Shown one piece after another: positions 26,231 to 37,510 of a DNA stretch of 64,000 bases. The position numbers and the translations under genes are program-made. Below the pieces are notes generated by a model. The model was not told the DNA's origin and ran no database searches. It saw nothing but the letters and a program-made list of their open reading frames with translations. The stretch comes from Cucumis sativus (taxonomy: Eukaryota; Streptophyta; Magnoliopsida; Cucurbitales; Cucurbitaceae). The stretch covers positions 9,858,001 to 9,922,000 of the forward strand of contig NC_026657.2 in assembly GCF_000004075.3 (NCBI RefSeq), in the 5' to 3' direction. Every line of letters begins with the position of its first letter. The stretch's first letter is position 1.

Positions 26231-26278
26231 ACCCTCCCCTCTCCCTCTCCCTCTCCTTCTCTCCTCTCTCTCTCTCTT
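26231..26278 (+). promoter_or_regulatory. pyrimidine patch (CT-rich) before EPFL leader
   Basis: A nearly pure C/T run of about 48 bases lies about 230 bp before the EPFL start codon. Pyrimidine (Y) patches are common core-promoter or leader elements in plants, and the transcript start is probably close. Confidence 0.5.
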
Positions 26279-26360
26279 ACAACCTTTTTGAGCTCCATGT
26301 CTTTGACTTACAATCCTCTCTAAATATTTATTTTAAAACAATAATAGAGAGAGCAAAGGA

Positions 26361-26468
26361 ATGAACATGCAGAGCCAGAATCAGAAGCAGAAGCAGAAGC
26401 AGATGAACAGATTCAACAAAATTTCCACCTTCTCCAACTCTCTTCTTCCTATTTTCATACACATATAA
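26361..26468 (+). CDS. upstream ORF in the EPFL leader
   Basis: ATG at 26361 opens a 35-codon frame, MNMQSQNQKQKQKQ... to TAA at 26466-26468, ending 35 bases before the EPFL start codon. It is Gln/Lys-rich from an imperfect CAGAAG repeat. If the transcript starts at or before the pyrimidine patch, this uORF is in the mRNA and should reduce translation of the peptide precursor. Whether the encoded peptide matters is unknown. Confidence 0.45.
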   Translation: MNMQSQNQKQKQKQMNRFNKISTFSNSLLPIFIHI

Positions 26469-26503
26469 ATCTCACACACCCCCTCTTTTCCTTCTATTTC
26501 TGA

Positions 26504-26898
26504 ATGGGATCATCTTTCTTACCCTCTCCTCATCCATCTCATTTCCATTTCTCTCTTCTAATTCTCACTCTCTTCGCCTTTCAGCTCGCCTCCGCTTCTT
26601 CTTCTTCTTCTTCATCATCTTCAGGTAAATTTACAATCACCCATCGGCTTACTTTTTTAAAAAACAACGAATGTTTCATTAAATTTATACTGACGTGTCA
26701 GAAACCGGTGGGTGGATTGGGGATCGGAAGAGCTTGGTTGGACCGGGATCTTCGCCGCCGACGTGTCTAGCCAAGTGTGGGAGATGCGGACCTTGTGAAC
26801 CGGTTCATGTTCCAATTCAACCCGGTTTGAGTCTGCCTTTGGAGTATTACCCTGAAGCTTGGAGATGCAAGTGTGGGAATAAGTTGTTTATGCCTTGA
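26504..26898 (+). CDS. EPFL: EPIDERMAL PATTERNING FACTOR-like secreted peptide (EPFL4/5/6 group)
   Basis: Two exons, 26504-26624 and 26702-26898, separated by a 77-bp intron, give a 105-aa precursor. Residues 1-31 form a signal peptide (hydrophobic FSLLILTLFAFQLASA). A Ser run follows, then the mature domain from about residue 60: GPGSSPPTCLAKCGRC, VHVPIQPGLSLPLEYYPEAW, and the end RCKCGNKLFMP. It has six cysteines, as in EPFL4/5/6, against eight in stomatal EPF1/EPF2. Known members are apoplastic ligands of ERECTA-family receptor kinases, controlling stem elongation, stomatal patterning and vascular growth. The Ser run is coded by a (TCT)n microsatellite at about 26595-26620. Exact orthology within 4/5/6 is not resolved. 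Confidence 0.95.
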
Positions 26899-29800
26899 CA
26901 TTTATAATTTTATTTCTACAATAAATACTGATTAATCTTCTCCTTTTTTGAAAAAAAAAAAACAAAAACTAACTAATTTATTAATTAATGTTGTGTTTTT
27001 GTGTGTTATTATTACTGCTATGGTTCGCATTGAAACTGGAGAGAGGAGAATAAATTATAACTTAATTAATGTATCCTTAAACATAATATTAATCATTAAA
27101 CATTGATTAAAAAGTGTCGTTTTGTTGTAATTTTTGTGGGGTTTTAAATATGACACGAGGGCTTTCTTTCTAATCACGAACTCATAGCTGTTTTTATGCC
27201 TTAACGTCAGATTTTAAATTCTTCCAATCTATACTATCTGAAAGACTATGTATATGCTATTTCTTTTTCTTAATATCATCCTCTCTCTTTCATTATGCTA
27301 TTTATGTATATGCTAGTTCAATGATATTATGAAGTGGAGTGGAGTGGAGTCGAGATCTATTGTACATTATTGAAATATTAATCTTCAGTATTTTCTATCT
27401 ATTATGTTAGGTTCCAATTGATTTTTTTCTTCTTGTTTATACATTTCAATTACATTATTTGTGGCAGATAAATATAGTAACTTGGTGAGAATTTAAGTTG
27501 AATCAGTAGTATTTATCATACAACATACGTTACTACGATTTTAACTTTATAACTTAGATAAATTATCATCTCTAATAATAATTTATTGATGTAATGTAAT
27601 TAACACATTGTTAGCAAGTTATGTTAAGCTCTATAACAAATTGCTTTATGTTATCTATTTAATTATCTTTAGTTGTAAGTTGTTGTATGGTTATGGCTGT
27701 GGCTTAATGTATGGTTACTTTGTTTACAATTTTTCTTTTTTTTGGCAAGGTGTGAAATTATGCGTTATTTGTGAGGGGAAAAGTTTTAGGGAAAAAGAGT
27801 ACTTTCAAGTGACTTAACTGGTTGAAACTCATTAATTCCTACCTGCCGCTTATGAACAGTTTTTTTTATCCAAGTATCTTCTTGCTAACTCATCGAATTA
27901 TATTGTAGAAGATCTGCAGTGAGTAAAAAAATTAGTACTGAGCCCTACCGTTACTTGTTAACAATTTCATCTAACAGAATTGCAGCATCATTTAGAATAA
28001 CAAGTAAAAATTTTAGACTACACAACTTCACTTAATTAACCCTGAAGAGAGAATAGAAAGTAGGTCTATGAATTATGATGATGCCAAATATATATAATAA
28101 ATGACAACACAAAAAGCGATCCCTCAAACCTTAGGTTAGAGACACAGTTTCCTACACTAAAGTGACAAATCCAATTAAGCTTTGTATCCAGATTGCATAT
28201 CTTAGGATAGTTGCATCCTCCCTGGAAGAACAAGTTTCTGTCCAGATAGCCATCTTGAGTGAACAATCAACTGTAAGGAGTCTTATTTTTACTTATTTCG
28301 TGTATTTACTATACTGATATTCGGTTCAGTGAAAGATACATATAGATTATTGAATAGAAATTTAGGAAATAGCAGAAAAAGAATGATTAAAAAGTTCACG
28401 TGTAAGTTTTGTTGATGAGTTGTGAATGAAGAATTATAGAAGGTATGAACAGTAAGATTTAAGTACAGTTTTGAAGTTTTGCAAAACACAAGATGAAGCG
28501 CTGTTAAGAAAAGTAGAAAAAGAAAAGCTGATCCAAAACAGTGAATCCTCCACCCAATTATCCCAACAAAACAAAACTTGATTGCTTCAAATTTCAATAC
28601 AAAGTAATTTTTGAAATTCGGTTCATTTGCATCGGAAAACGTAAAGCCAATAAACCCAAAAATTGAAATTATTTATATACACACACACACACACATACCT
28701 GCATTTAAATGATTAAAATTCTGCATTTCCACTATTTTCCTTATTTCCTGCTTTCACACCCATACTTACAGTTACAACCAAAGAAAATATATAGCTTAAC
28801 TCGCACAATCAACTCGAGATAAGAAAAAATTGTTCTCCACTCTACACTTTAAATCCAATGAACTTTAAATTTTGGAGAAATCACACCCTTCCTTCTCGCG
28901 GTAAGAAACTAAATTGTTGATTAGTTACATTCTTTTAAATTTTTGTTTATATACGGACTTATCAACCTGTAGCATAAAAGTATCTGGGATTTGTGAAATG
29001 TGAGATATTATAAATAGTTGCAAGGAGGGGAAGTGTTTTGATTTAAGAGCATAGAATGTTTTGATGAGAAATAAAATTGATGTATATGTGCATTTATCAA
29101 TTATAAGGAAAAAGAAAAAGAAAACTTCAAACTTGGGGGGAGGGAATCGTGAAAAGGAAGGGTAGATGAGCATAATCTCAGTACAGAAGGGATGAGCAGA
29201 GCAAAGTTGAAAATTTTGTTACCACTTTTGTGGGTGAAGAAACTTTATGCTTCTCAATCATCACTTTTGCCTCTATTTAATTTGGTAATTAATATATAGA
29301 TAAAAAAAAAAAAACAATGTCTCTCTTTTTTTCAAACAACAAACATGAGATAATAATAATAATAATAAGTAAATAAAGAATGTAAAAATATGAACTGCTC
29401 TTTCCTCAAAGCCCTACCAATTTGGTACCTGCAATGCAATCAGTTGATGGAGGGACAAAGTTGAATACCATTATGATTATATTATATTATATTACTTTTG
29501 ATTCTTTGGGGTTAGAGAGGGGACAAAAATGGGGCTTGGGGACAGTAGGACTTGAGCTTTTTATTCTCTATTTCCTAATCATATTGCTTTGTTTGTCTAA
29601 TTTTTTTAAAAAATTAAATTTAAATTTCCAAAATTTTGAATTAAATATTGATTAGAATTACAAGCAAATCATTTTTTTTTTTTTGTTATCTTTGTTACAT
29701 CTTGAAGGAATAATTAAATATTATGTAAACAACTATTTTTAAAAAAAAAATACGTGAGACTTGAGTTTTATTTATCAATTATTTTCATAAACTTTTATGA

Positions 29801-31908
29801 GTGAGTTAATTTACTTACAATTTATAAGTTTAATTGTTATACATTTCAAAATATGACTTTGAATTTTATTTGTTAATATTTTACATGTTTATTGTAAAAA
29901 ATGATCTAACTTTGATTTTGCATATTTGAGATTGATAAATTATACTACCTTGTATATCATTATATTAGAAATGTCTTTATTAGCAGATTCATAAATTAAA
30001 TTATACTTAAACAATTGTTTTAAATTTTCGTTGACATTGATATATAAATCACAAAACTATGAGTGGATAATAAACTAATTTTAATATTAGTGAAATATTT
30101 ATAATTTATTTATTAACTGATAAAATATCCGTGTGTATTTACAAGAATTTTAGTTTATTTAAAAAACACGTAATAACATTATTATTATTATTATTATTAA
30201 TTATTTTGTTGAACACACATGTTTTCAGAATTAAGTAAAATTAAAAACGTAAAACGTAAAACAAAAAACCAAAAGTGTTATTTTTTTCTTGCAAGAACTG
30301 AAGTTAGAAAAAGAGGGTTTGGAGGTAGAAGTAGAGGGAACACAGTTGTCGTTCAAAGCTCAAAAACGTCATGTCGGTCTGACCAATTCCCTGCACAAAC
30401 TTTTATTGTTTTTTTTTTATATATACATATTTCTTTGGTTTTGCTTTCGGCTAATAAGAATTATTTGTTTCCCTTTTTAATTTTACCAAATATATATATT
30501 AAAATAATTATTTATTTTAACAATGCTTGAACTGACAGTTTCTTTTTTTAAAAGATTAATTTTGTTCCGTGAAAATCAAAATCCAAGTGGTTGTTTCTGA
30601 TTTCCAACGCATCCTCTCTCCTCTCCATCAATTCAATTACCATTTTCACCTCTCAAATTTCCTTTTAAGTCTTTCGAAATTGGGCTCTCCCAACTAATGT
30701 TTGGGCCTTTCTTTTGCCACTTACGGCCCAATGTTCTCTGAGCCCATTTTTCATCTCCAACCTCAATTTTAATACAAATGATGCATGTATGTCCAACAAC
30801 ATTTTAGAATATTAACGATACACGCACGTAATTAATAGACTATGTTAGAAATGTTAGTTTATTATTCATAGACTAATCTAGAATTGACACAATTTGTTAT
30901 ATTTATACGATTTTTTAAATTGTTAGTATACATTTAATTATTATTTCTAAAATTACTGTTTACCGTGAGTCATTGGTAGTTATAGTGGACTCTATAGTTT
31001 TTAATATTAATCAATTGATTTTTCAACTTAGATAAATCTCTTCTTAAAAATACCTTTTAGAGTGGTTCTATAATGATTAAACTTTAAAGTCACTTTTATT
31101 ATTTCTTTAAAAGTACTTTCAAACACGTGTTAAATAATTCAAAAAACAATTTTGATGAGTGATTACAAATTTAAAACTTAAACACCAAATTAATTTTGAT
31201 AGATTAAGGTCTCCATATAGATTAGTTTTGAATAGGAAAGAAAATGGTTTCAACCATTTTTAAATTACTCTCTAACATTACATAATATTACAAAATAGGA
31301 ACCATACCTTAAATTGAACTTGGTTTATTTACTTTAGAATCTCATATATATTAAAATAAGAGGGATAACTTGTGCTGCAAGAAATGTGAACAAGGATCTA
31401 GATGTCACTACCTAAGATAAAGGTAGAGTTGTAGTGATCAACAAACATTGATTGTTAAATTTGATACTTTCTAAAGACATTATATATACAAATCTATGAG
31501 TGACTAAAGGAGGGAAAGGAGAATACAAATGAAAATAAAACCCAACACCAAAATCAAGAATTTGTTCCTTTTGGCATGTCTTCTTTTTGACTAATAATCT
31601 CAATTCCAATCTCAGTCTTAGAAACAAACTCCCCCAATTAAATTCATTTCACATTACATGAACACTTAAAGGGAAGAAAAAAAAGTACATTTAAAAAGGA
31701 AAAGAAAAAATAACTTATAATTCACAAATTGTCTTCCCCATTTAATTAAATTCAAACAAAACAACTTCATTCACATTTTCTTTTTACTCATCTCTGAGCA
31801 CACACACATATATATATGTATAGATAAATATATATATATAGATATAGATTGTTTACTTGAATCTCTTTCACTTCAAAGGTAAGCAAAAAGACAAACAAGA
31901 TGTGTAGT
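26899..31908. other. intergenic DNA, EPFL to VAN3-binding gene
   Basis: No supported gene in 5 kb. It holds an (AC)n run (about 28679-28695), (ATA)n (about 29350-29367), (ATT)n (about 30179-30200) and a cluster of TGGGC/GCCCA motifs (about 30680-30745). The open frames near 28066-28266 and 28289-28597 (minus) have no recognisable family. Confidence 0.55.
30675..30750. promoter_or_regulatory. orphan cluster of TGGGCY motifs
   Basis: TGGGCT, TGGGCC, GGCCCA and GCCCA occur within 75 bp on both strands, preceded by a C/T-rich tract (about 30605-30640). This resembles a bidirectional site II promoter, but no coding frame starts nearby. Confidence 0.3.
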
Positions 31909-34900
31909 TCAAAACCTACAAAGCCTTTCAGCTACCATAAGAAGGAGCTTAGAAACTCCCTGTGTCCACATTTCATATTCTCTTTGGTTTCTACACTCGA
32001 ATTCCACCACCCCTCGCAGCAGCGTTTTCAGCCCGAAGTAACGCCGATCCTCACCCCCCTCCAACAAGTGCCGCCCTGGCCATGCTGGAATATCTTTCAC
32101 TACATCCACCACCAAGTCTAGATAACCATTCATAAGTGAGAACTTTAAACTTCTTAACTTTTTATCAGTAATAACCTTAGTCATATATATATATATATAT
32201 GAAAAGACTAAATTGAAAAAAAAAATGAATGGTTTAAAATGGAAAAAGAAAAAAAAAACATCAAATTAGCATTTATAGTCACTAAGTTTCAATATGATAT
32301 TATTTTTCACCAAATACCCACTTTATGATATTAATTTCTTAAAGGTTCACTGTTTTATTTTAAAATAATTGTAATAAATAAAGTTGAAGAAAGTAGATAG
32401 ATGTTGAAAGTTATAAATCAAATTAAAATAAATCTGAAATTTGAATAGTAAAATTAATATTTAGTAATCTACATATATATATTCGAGGGAAAATGATTGG
32501 TTTGGTATTGTTTTCCAACTTTGCTGCGAGTGCTTTAAGCTTTCATTAATCCCCATGAAAGAAAGGGAGAAAAATCAATGAAAGAATAGGTGTTGTTCAA
32601 ATTAGTAGACACCATATAGTCTAAAGATGTTATTAATTTAATGAACTAAATAAAACTTACTCTTTTTCTTTTTGGTTATGGTCCCTGCCACGTGTCTACT
32701 CTTCATCTTCACCACAACCTGTTTACAATCAATACAAACCCCTTTCACTTTCTAATTTCTCGTTTCCTTTTCATATTAATCTCACTACATCTACCGACTT
32801 TACTTATATATATATATGACGTTTAGTCAATCAAGTATTCCACTTTTACGTCATCTTATTTTTAAAAGCACATTGGTCGTTGCATACAATCAATGAAGAG
32901 ATATTGTATGGTACAATAGATTTTTTCTTTAGAAAAATCTCTTTAACCACGTTAAAATTCGTTTTGATTCAATCATACACTTTAATATAGTCAATAAAAA
33001 CCAAAATGAGCATAGGGTATATACTCTCATGTACTATCAATTTTAGAAACATTATATCATTACAAATTAATTGAATATATAGAATGAGCAAATACCTGAT
33101 TTGTTCTATTGATATAGATCGAGACGAGTTTCCAATGAAGATCACCTACAAATTCAATAGAATATAAGGATCATTACTTTTATTTTTTTTGTTGAAGAGA
33201 TTCATTTTTGTTTTTATAGCTGGATTATAAAAAATGTATGATTGTGCATATGAAAAAGATGATAGGATTTTGTTGTAAATATGATTGTATAAACAAATTA
33301 AATCTAAACATGTATAGGAAGAAAAAGAAAACATTCATGGTGCATGTTATTCCTTATTTAAATCCCACACTCCCACACTCCCAATCTCGTTTCTTTTTGG
33401 CTTTTTAAATTTGTGCTAACTCAAGGTTTTAAAGATTTGTTTTTAAAAACAAACAAAGAAACATAAACCTTTTCATTCATGAATTACAAAAATTATATAC
33501 GATCATAATGTTAAAAGTTTGGGTGATTAAAAAAGAAAGAAACATTACCGTTGCGGGTACGTTTAAGTAGCTCACAGCCATTGGCAAGCAATCCTCTATA
33601 GCAAACATTGAAGAAACTATCTCCACGTTGAATTTGAAGATTTGACTGATCACATGCAGCAGCAACCGGTCCAAGCTCACCACTAAACTTTTGATTCATC
33701 ATAATGCTATTAACATTACCATGGTTGCTGCTATCATTATTATTGTACCCAATGTTCGACGAAGCTCCTACCCCTTTCTCTATAGGAATTACTGGCGCTG
33801 CATTCCACATATCCTTCATCGCTCGAGACTTCAACGTCGCCGCTCCTCTTAATGCTATATCATTTCCATCAACACATATACACATTTTTAATTTTTCCTT
33901 TCTTCAAAAAAAGAAAAGAAAGAAAAAAGGAATGTTGGGCTCATAAATAAAAAGACAACACAACCTGTGGCCGCGGCGGCGGTGAGGGTCATGATATCGC
34001 CGGCGGACCTGACATTGACGGCGGAGCTAATAACGGAAGCAAGGTGATCATGTTCGGCTCCCATAGCCTCAGCGGCTTCCACACATTGAGCGGCAACCAA
34101 AGTAGCGGCGGAGGCCATAGCTATATCAGTCTTGGGAACATCTTCCCCGTCGTTGACACCGGTGGAAGAAGCAGAAGCAGAGGCAATGGCGGCGATGGCA
34201 GCGGCAACCCCTGCAACCGAAACAGCAGCATGAAGCTGAGCATTCTGAATTCTGTTTTCTTCTTTCCTCCTCTCCTTACGCTCCTTTAACCACCGGCCAA
34301 CCGTCTTTCCACCACTTAGAGCGGCAGCAGAGCCGGAGGAGCCATTCACGGTGGCTCTCAAATGGGAACTGAAAGAATAATTGGAGCGGTAAAGCTGCAC
34401 GGAATGTTGTCGATTCATTATTTTAGAGAAGATTAGGGGAGATGGGTATTTGTTTAATGGAACAAGAATTGAGATTCAGGATTGCCATTATTGGTTGGTA
34501 AAGGAAAACTGAATGAAATTGCTTTGACGGAAAACCCCTGTTTTTAGGAGATCCACCGGTGAACATAAAATCCTTAAGAATAGGTCTCTTTCACAGTTTC
34601 CATGGTTGATAACGTTTTAACCAATTTTGGTCCTCAAAATGTCAACTGTTTTTCTCTATACACACTCTTTTAATCTTCGATTTACCCATTTCCTAACCCC
34701 TTTTTTTCTTTCTTATTTTTAGTTATAAATATACTTCTTAATGTGTTTTAACTAATTCTTTTTTTTTTCAATACTAATTACTTCTAATTCAAAATGATTA
34801 TTGATCCGTAGAAAGGTTAAATTTAGTAATAGAGACGAGAAAAAGGAAAATGTGAAAGAAAATAACATAAAATTTGAAGCTGACACCAGTTTTAATTATG

Positions 34901-35795
34901 TCACTTTGAGACAAAAAAAAAAATGTATCATTTGTTTAAAACTTTACCTTTTTCTTACTAAATTTTCAAAATGAATTAAAAAAATATTATAATCTTGAAT
35001 GAAAATTAATATGTAAAACTAAGTGTGAGAATACTTTTTAGGTTTGATTCTAAATTTTAATAGAATGTTTAGATACAACTGATAAACTAAACTAAAACTA
35101 AAACTACGGCCCTCACTCACATTTCTACAATGGTGTAATTAAATATGAAATTTTAAGAAAATAACGTGACAGCATTTTTTAGTGGACTATAGTTCATATG
35201 CATGCAAGTTTCTTTTGTTATGAAAATGGGTTTGTGATGTAGATTGGAAATAGTCGTAAGATATGGAAAATGCGTAAATTTGTGGTTGGGGAGAGAGTGA
35301 GAAAGGGAAACAGAACAGAACCTTAGCGTCCAGCTCGGCGATTTCGGAGGGAGAAAACGGTGGGCTATCGCTCAATGAACCACCGCCGCTGTGCCCGGCA
35401 TTCAGTGGTCCGCTACTATACGACAACCTACCGGAAGTCCGAGGAGATACGTCTTGCTACGGTACAACAACGACGACAAAGAAAGAACATAAAAAAATTT
35501 CCCAAATTTCAAAACACAAAATCAAAGAACAAATTGTGAATCGGGAGATTACCGAATGTGACAAAATACGATCCATAACCATTTGGGAAGTTTCAGAGGA
35601 CGTAAATGAAAAAGGATTCATAAACACCAAGAACCCCTCCGCGTCGCCGCCGGAATCTTCTAAAACAATATCACCACCGCCGAGAGTGGTGGTCGGAACC
35701 TTGGATAAGTGGGTGGTGGAGGGGGAAACTCTCCAAGATCTGGATAAGAATTCCAAGGAGGAATCGAGAGGGGTGTGAGTGGTGGGGCGGGACAT
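31909..35795 (-). CDS. VAN3-binding protein / FORKED-like (DUF828 and PH-like domain)
   Basis: Seven exons, 35795-35553, 35456-35322, 34394-33965, 33854-33549, 33145-33096, 32718-32661 and 32117-31909, give 476 aa with all phases closing. The N-terminal half carries the plant-specific auxin canalisation domain (DUF828): [26 protein letters not shown], then [19 protein letters not shown] and a long Ala-rich helical stretch. The C-terminal part is a PH-like domain (GELGPVAA through [20 protein letters not shown] to [19 protein letters not shown]). Members of this family bind the ARF-GAP VAN3/SFC at the trans-Golgi and plasma membrane, recruit phosphoinositides, and steer PIN-dependent auxin flow and leaf vein closure. 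The start at 35795 has a strong context (GCCATGT). An in-frame ATG at 35837 would add 14 residues including seven Ala. Which Arabidopsis paralogue it matches is not resolved. Confidence 0.95.
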
Positions 35796-35819
35796 GGCGG
35801 CGGCGGCGGCGGCGGCGGA
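35796..35819 (-). repeat. (GCC)n trinucleotide repeat abutting the start codon
   Basis: About eight GCC triplets (minus strand) directly precede the chosen VAN3-binding-protein ATG. They are either 5' UTR or, if translation starts at 35837, an N-terminal Ala run. Confidence 0.8.
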
Positions 35820-37259
35820 GATTGAGATGAAAAACAAACAAAAAAAACAAAAAAAAAAAAAGGGAAAGAAAAAGAGAAGAAATGAATGAATTAGGATTGA
35901 GTGTTGGTTAAGGTTAGGGGGAAATTTATGGAGAAATGTTTTGGTTTTGGCAATGTGTGTCTCTACTCTGTCTCTTCTCTACCACTTTATTATTATTATT
36001 ATGATTATTATTGTTTAATCTTTGTGATATTCAATTTCTTGTGCTTTAATCTTAAGCTTCCGGAGGTTAAACTAACAAAACGATGTAACATATTCTCCAT
36101 TTCCCCTTTTCTTCCTCAATATATGCAAATTGCCCCTCCACTTTTAGCCCATTCCCCCTTTTTTTTTTCCTTTTTTCAAAAAATATTTACTTCTAATTTT
36201 GAGACATTTCTAAAAATAACACAAATAAAATTATCACTGTATTTTCTAAGTTGCAAAAGTAACACGGATAACTCTTTGATATCCCTCTAGTAGTCTTATG
36301 GTATATCTAATTACTTTTCATATTTATCATATTTGCAATATGTAAAGAAAATGCCGATATGGACGGTTTTTTTATAATTTTTCTAATTATATGATACAAC
36401 TTCTCTTAAATTTTATCGAATTTTTTGTTCTAAGTGACAAAATAGTGAAAAATATTCATAACATATAGAACTCATCATAGATTATTCTCCGAGTTTATTG
36501 CAACACATTAGTCTATTGGAGTTAATCAGTGAAAGTAAAAAAATTGTTTGTGAAAACAACTTAAATTTTAGATATAACCGAATCCTTAAAAAATAATGTA
36601 CTTTTTACTTCTTTTGATCTATGATATTGAAGCTTATTAAAATATTGTCATCACACGAATGAGAATATAGAAACTATAAAAAAGTTAGGAACTAAACTCA
36701 TGTTTGATGTAGTTGGTTAACATGTGCAATCATATCATGGCATGCCAAGTTAAGATAGGTTGCTTGATGTAGTTAAAAGATAATAGCTCGTGTTTTTTTT
36801 TTTCAACGTTTAGAAATGGAACTTTCTTTTTTCTTTTCCTTTTAGAGATTTCGTTCAAACCAAACAAGATTTTTGAGGGAAATCTACATACTAAGGAGTA
36901 AGGACGTTTCTTTATTGTTTTGAACTTTGGGTATACTTTTTATTTATCTATTTAAAATTATTATTTGGGTGTGTTTTTCAACGTTTGCCAATTAAAACAA
37001 CACCTTACTTTGCACCACCATCATTAACAATACTAACTTAGTTTCTCACTTAGGATCCAAACATTCAACATAAGTGAATTAGTTACTCATTTAAATCCTA
37101 AACAGTGAAGTCACACTTCAAAAAGTTTAGCTCATTTCAATTTTATTGTTCGATATTAAACTTGACACACTCAAATTCAGTACATGTTCGTCTATATATA
37201 TTGTATCAAACTGGGGAATAAAAATTGTAGTTGATTTCATCACTTTATAACTAAAACTC

Positions 37260-37510
37260 AGTATTGGGCTAAACACATTGTCTGTCACATGCAAACAGAA
37301 TTATATACGGCCCACAATTGAGGTTTTTCTTCTTTTGGGCCTGGGCCCATAATAATGATCTCCAATCTTCAGTCTGGACTCTCCCCATGCCCTTCATTCC
37401 TTAAATTAGGCTAGATGTCGACATAAATTGGATTGGGCCGGTGATTAAAAATCTGACCGAATACAAAATGTGAGAGTGGGACATGCCTAATAAGTCAAAA
37501 GCAAATGGGC
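37260..37510. promoter_or_regulatory. orphan cluster of site II-like motifs
   Basis: TGGGCT (about 37266), GGCCCA (about 37309), TGGGCCTGGGCCCA (about 37337-37350), TGGGCC (about 37435) and TGGGCTAAGCCCA (about 37506) occur within 250 bp in a gene desert. The nearest start codons are more than 1.4 kb away and none is in a matching position. Confidence 0.35.
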
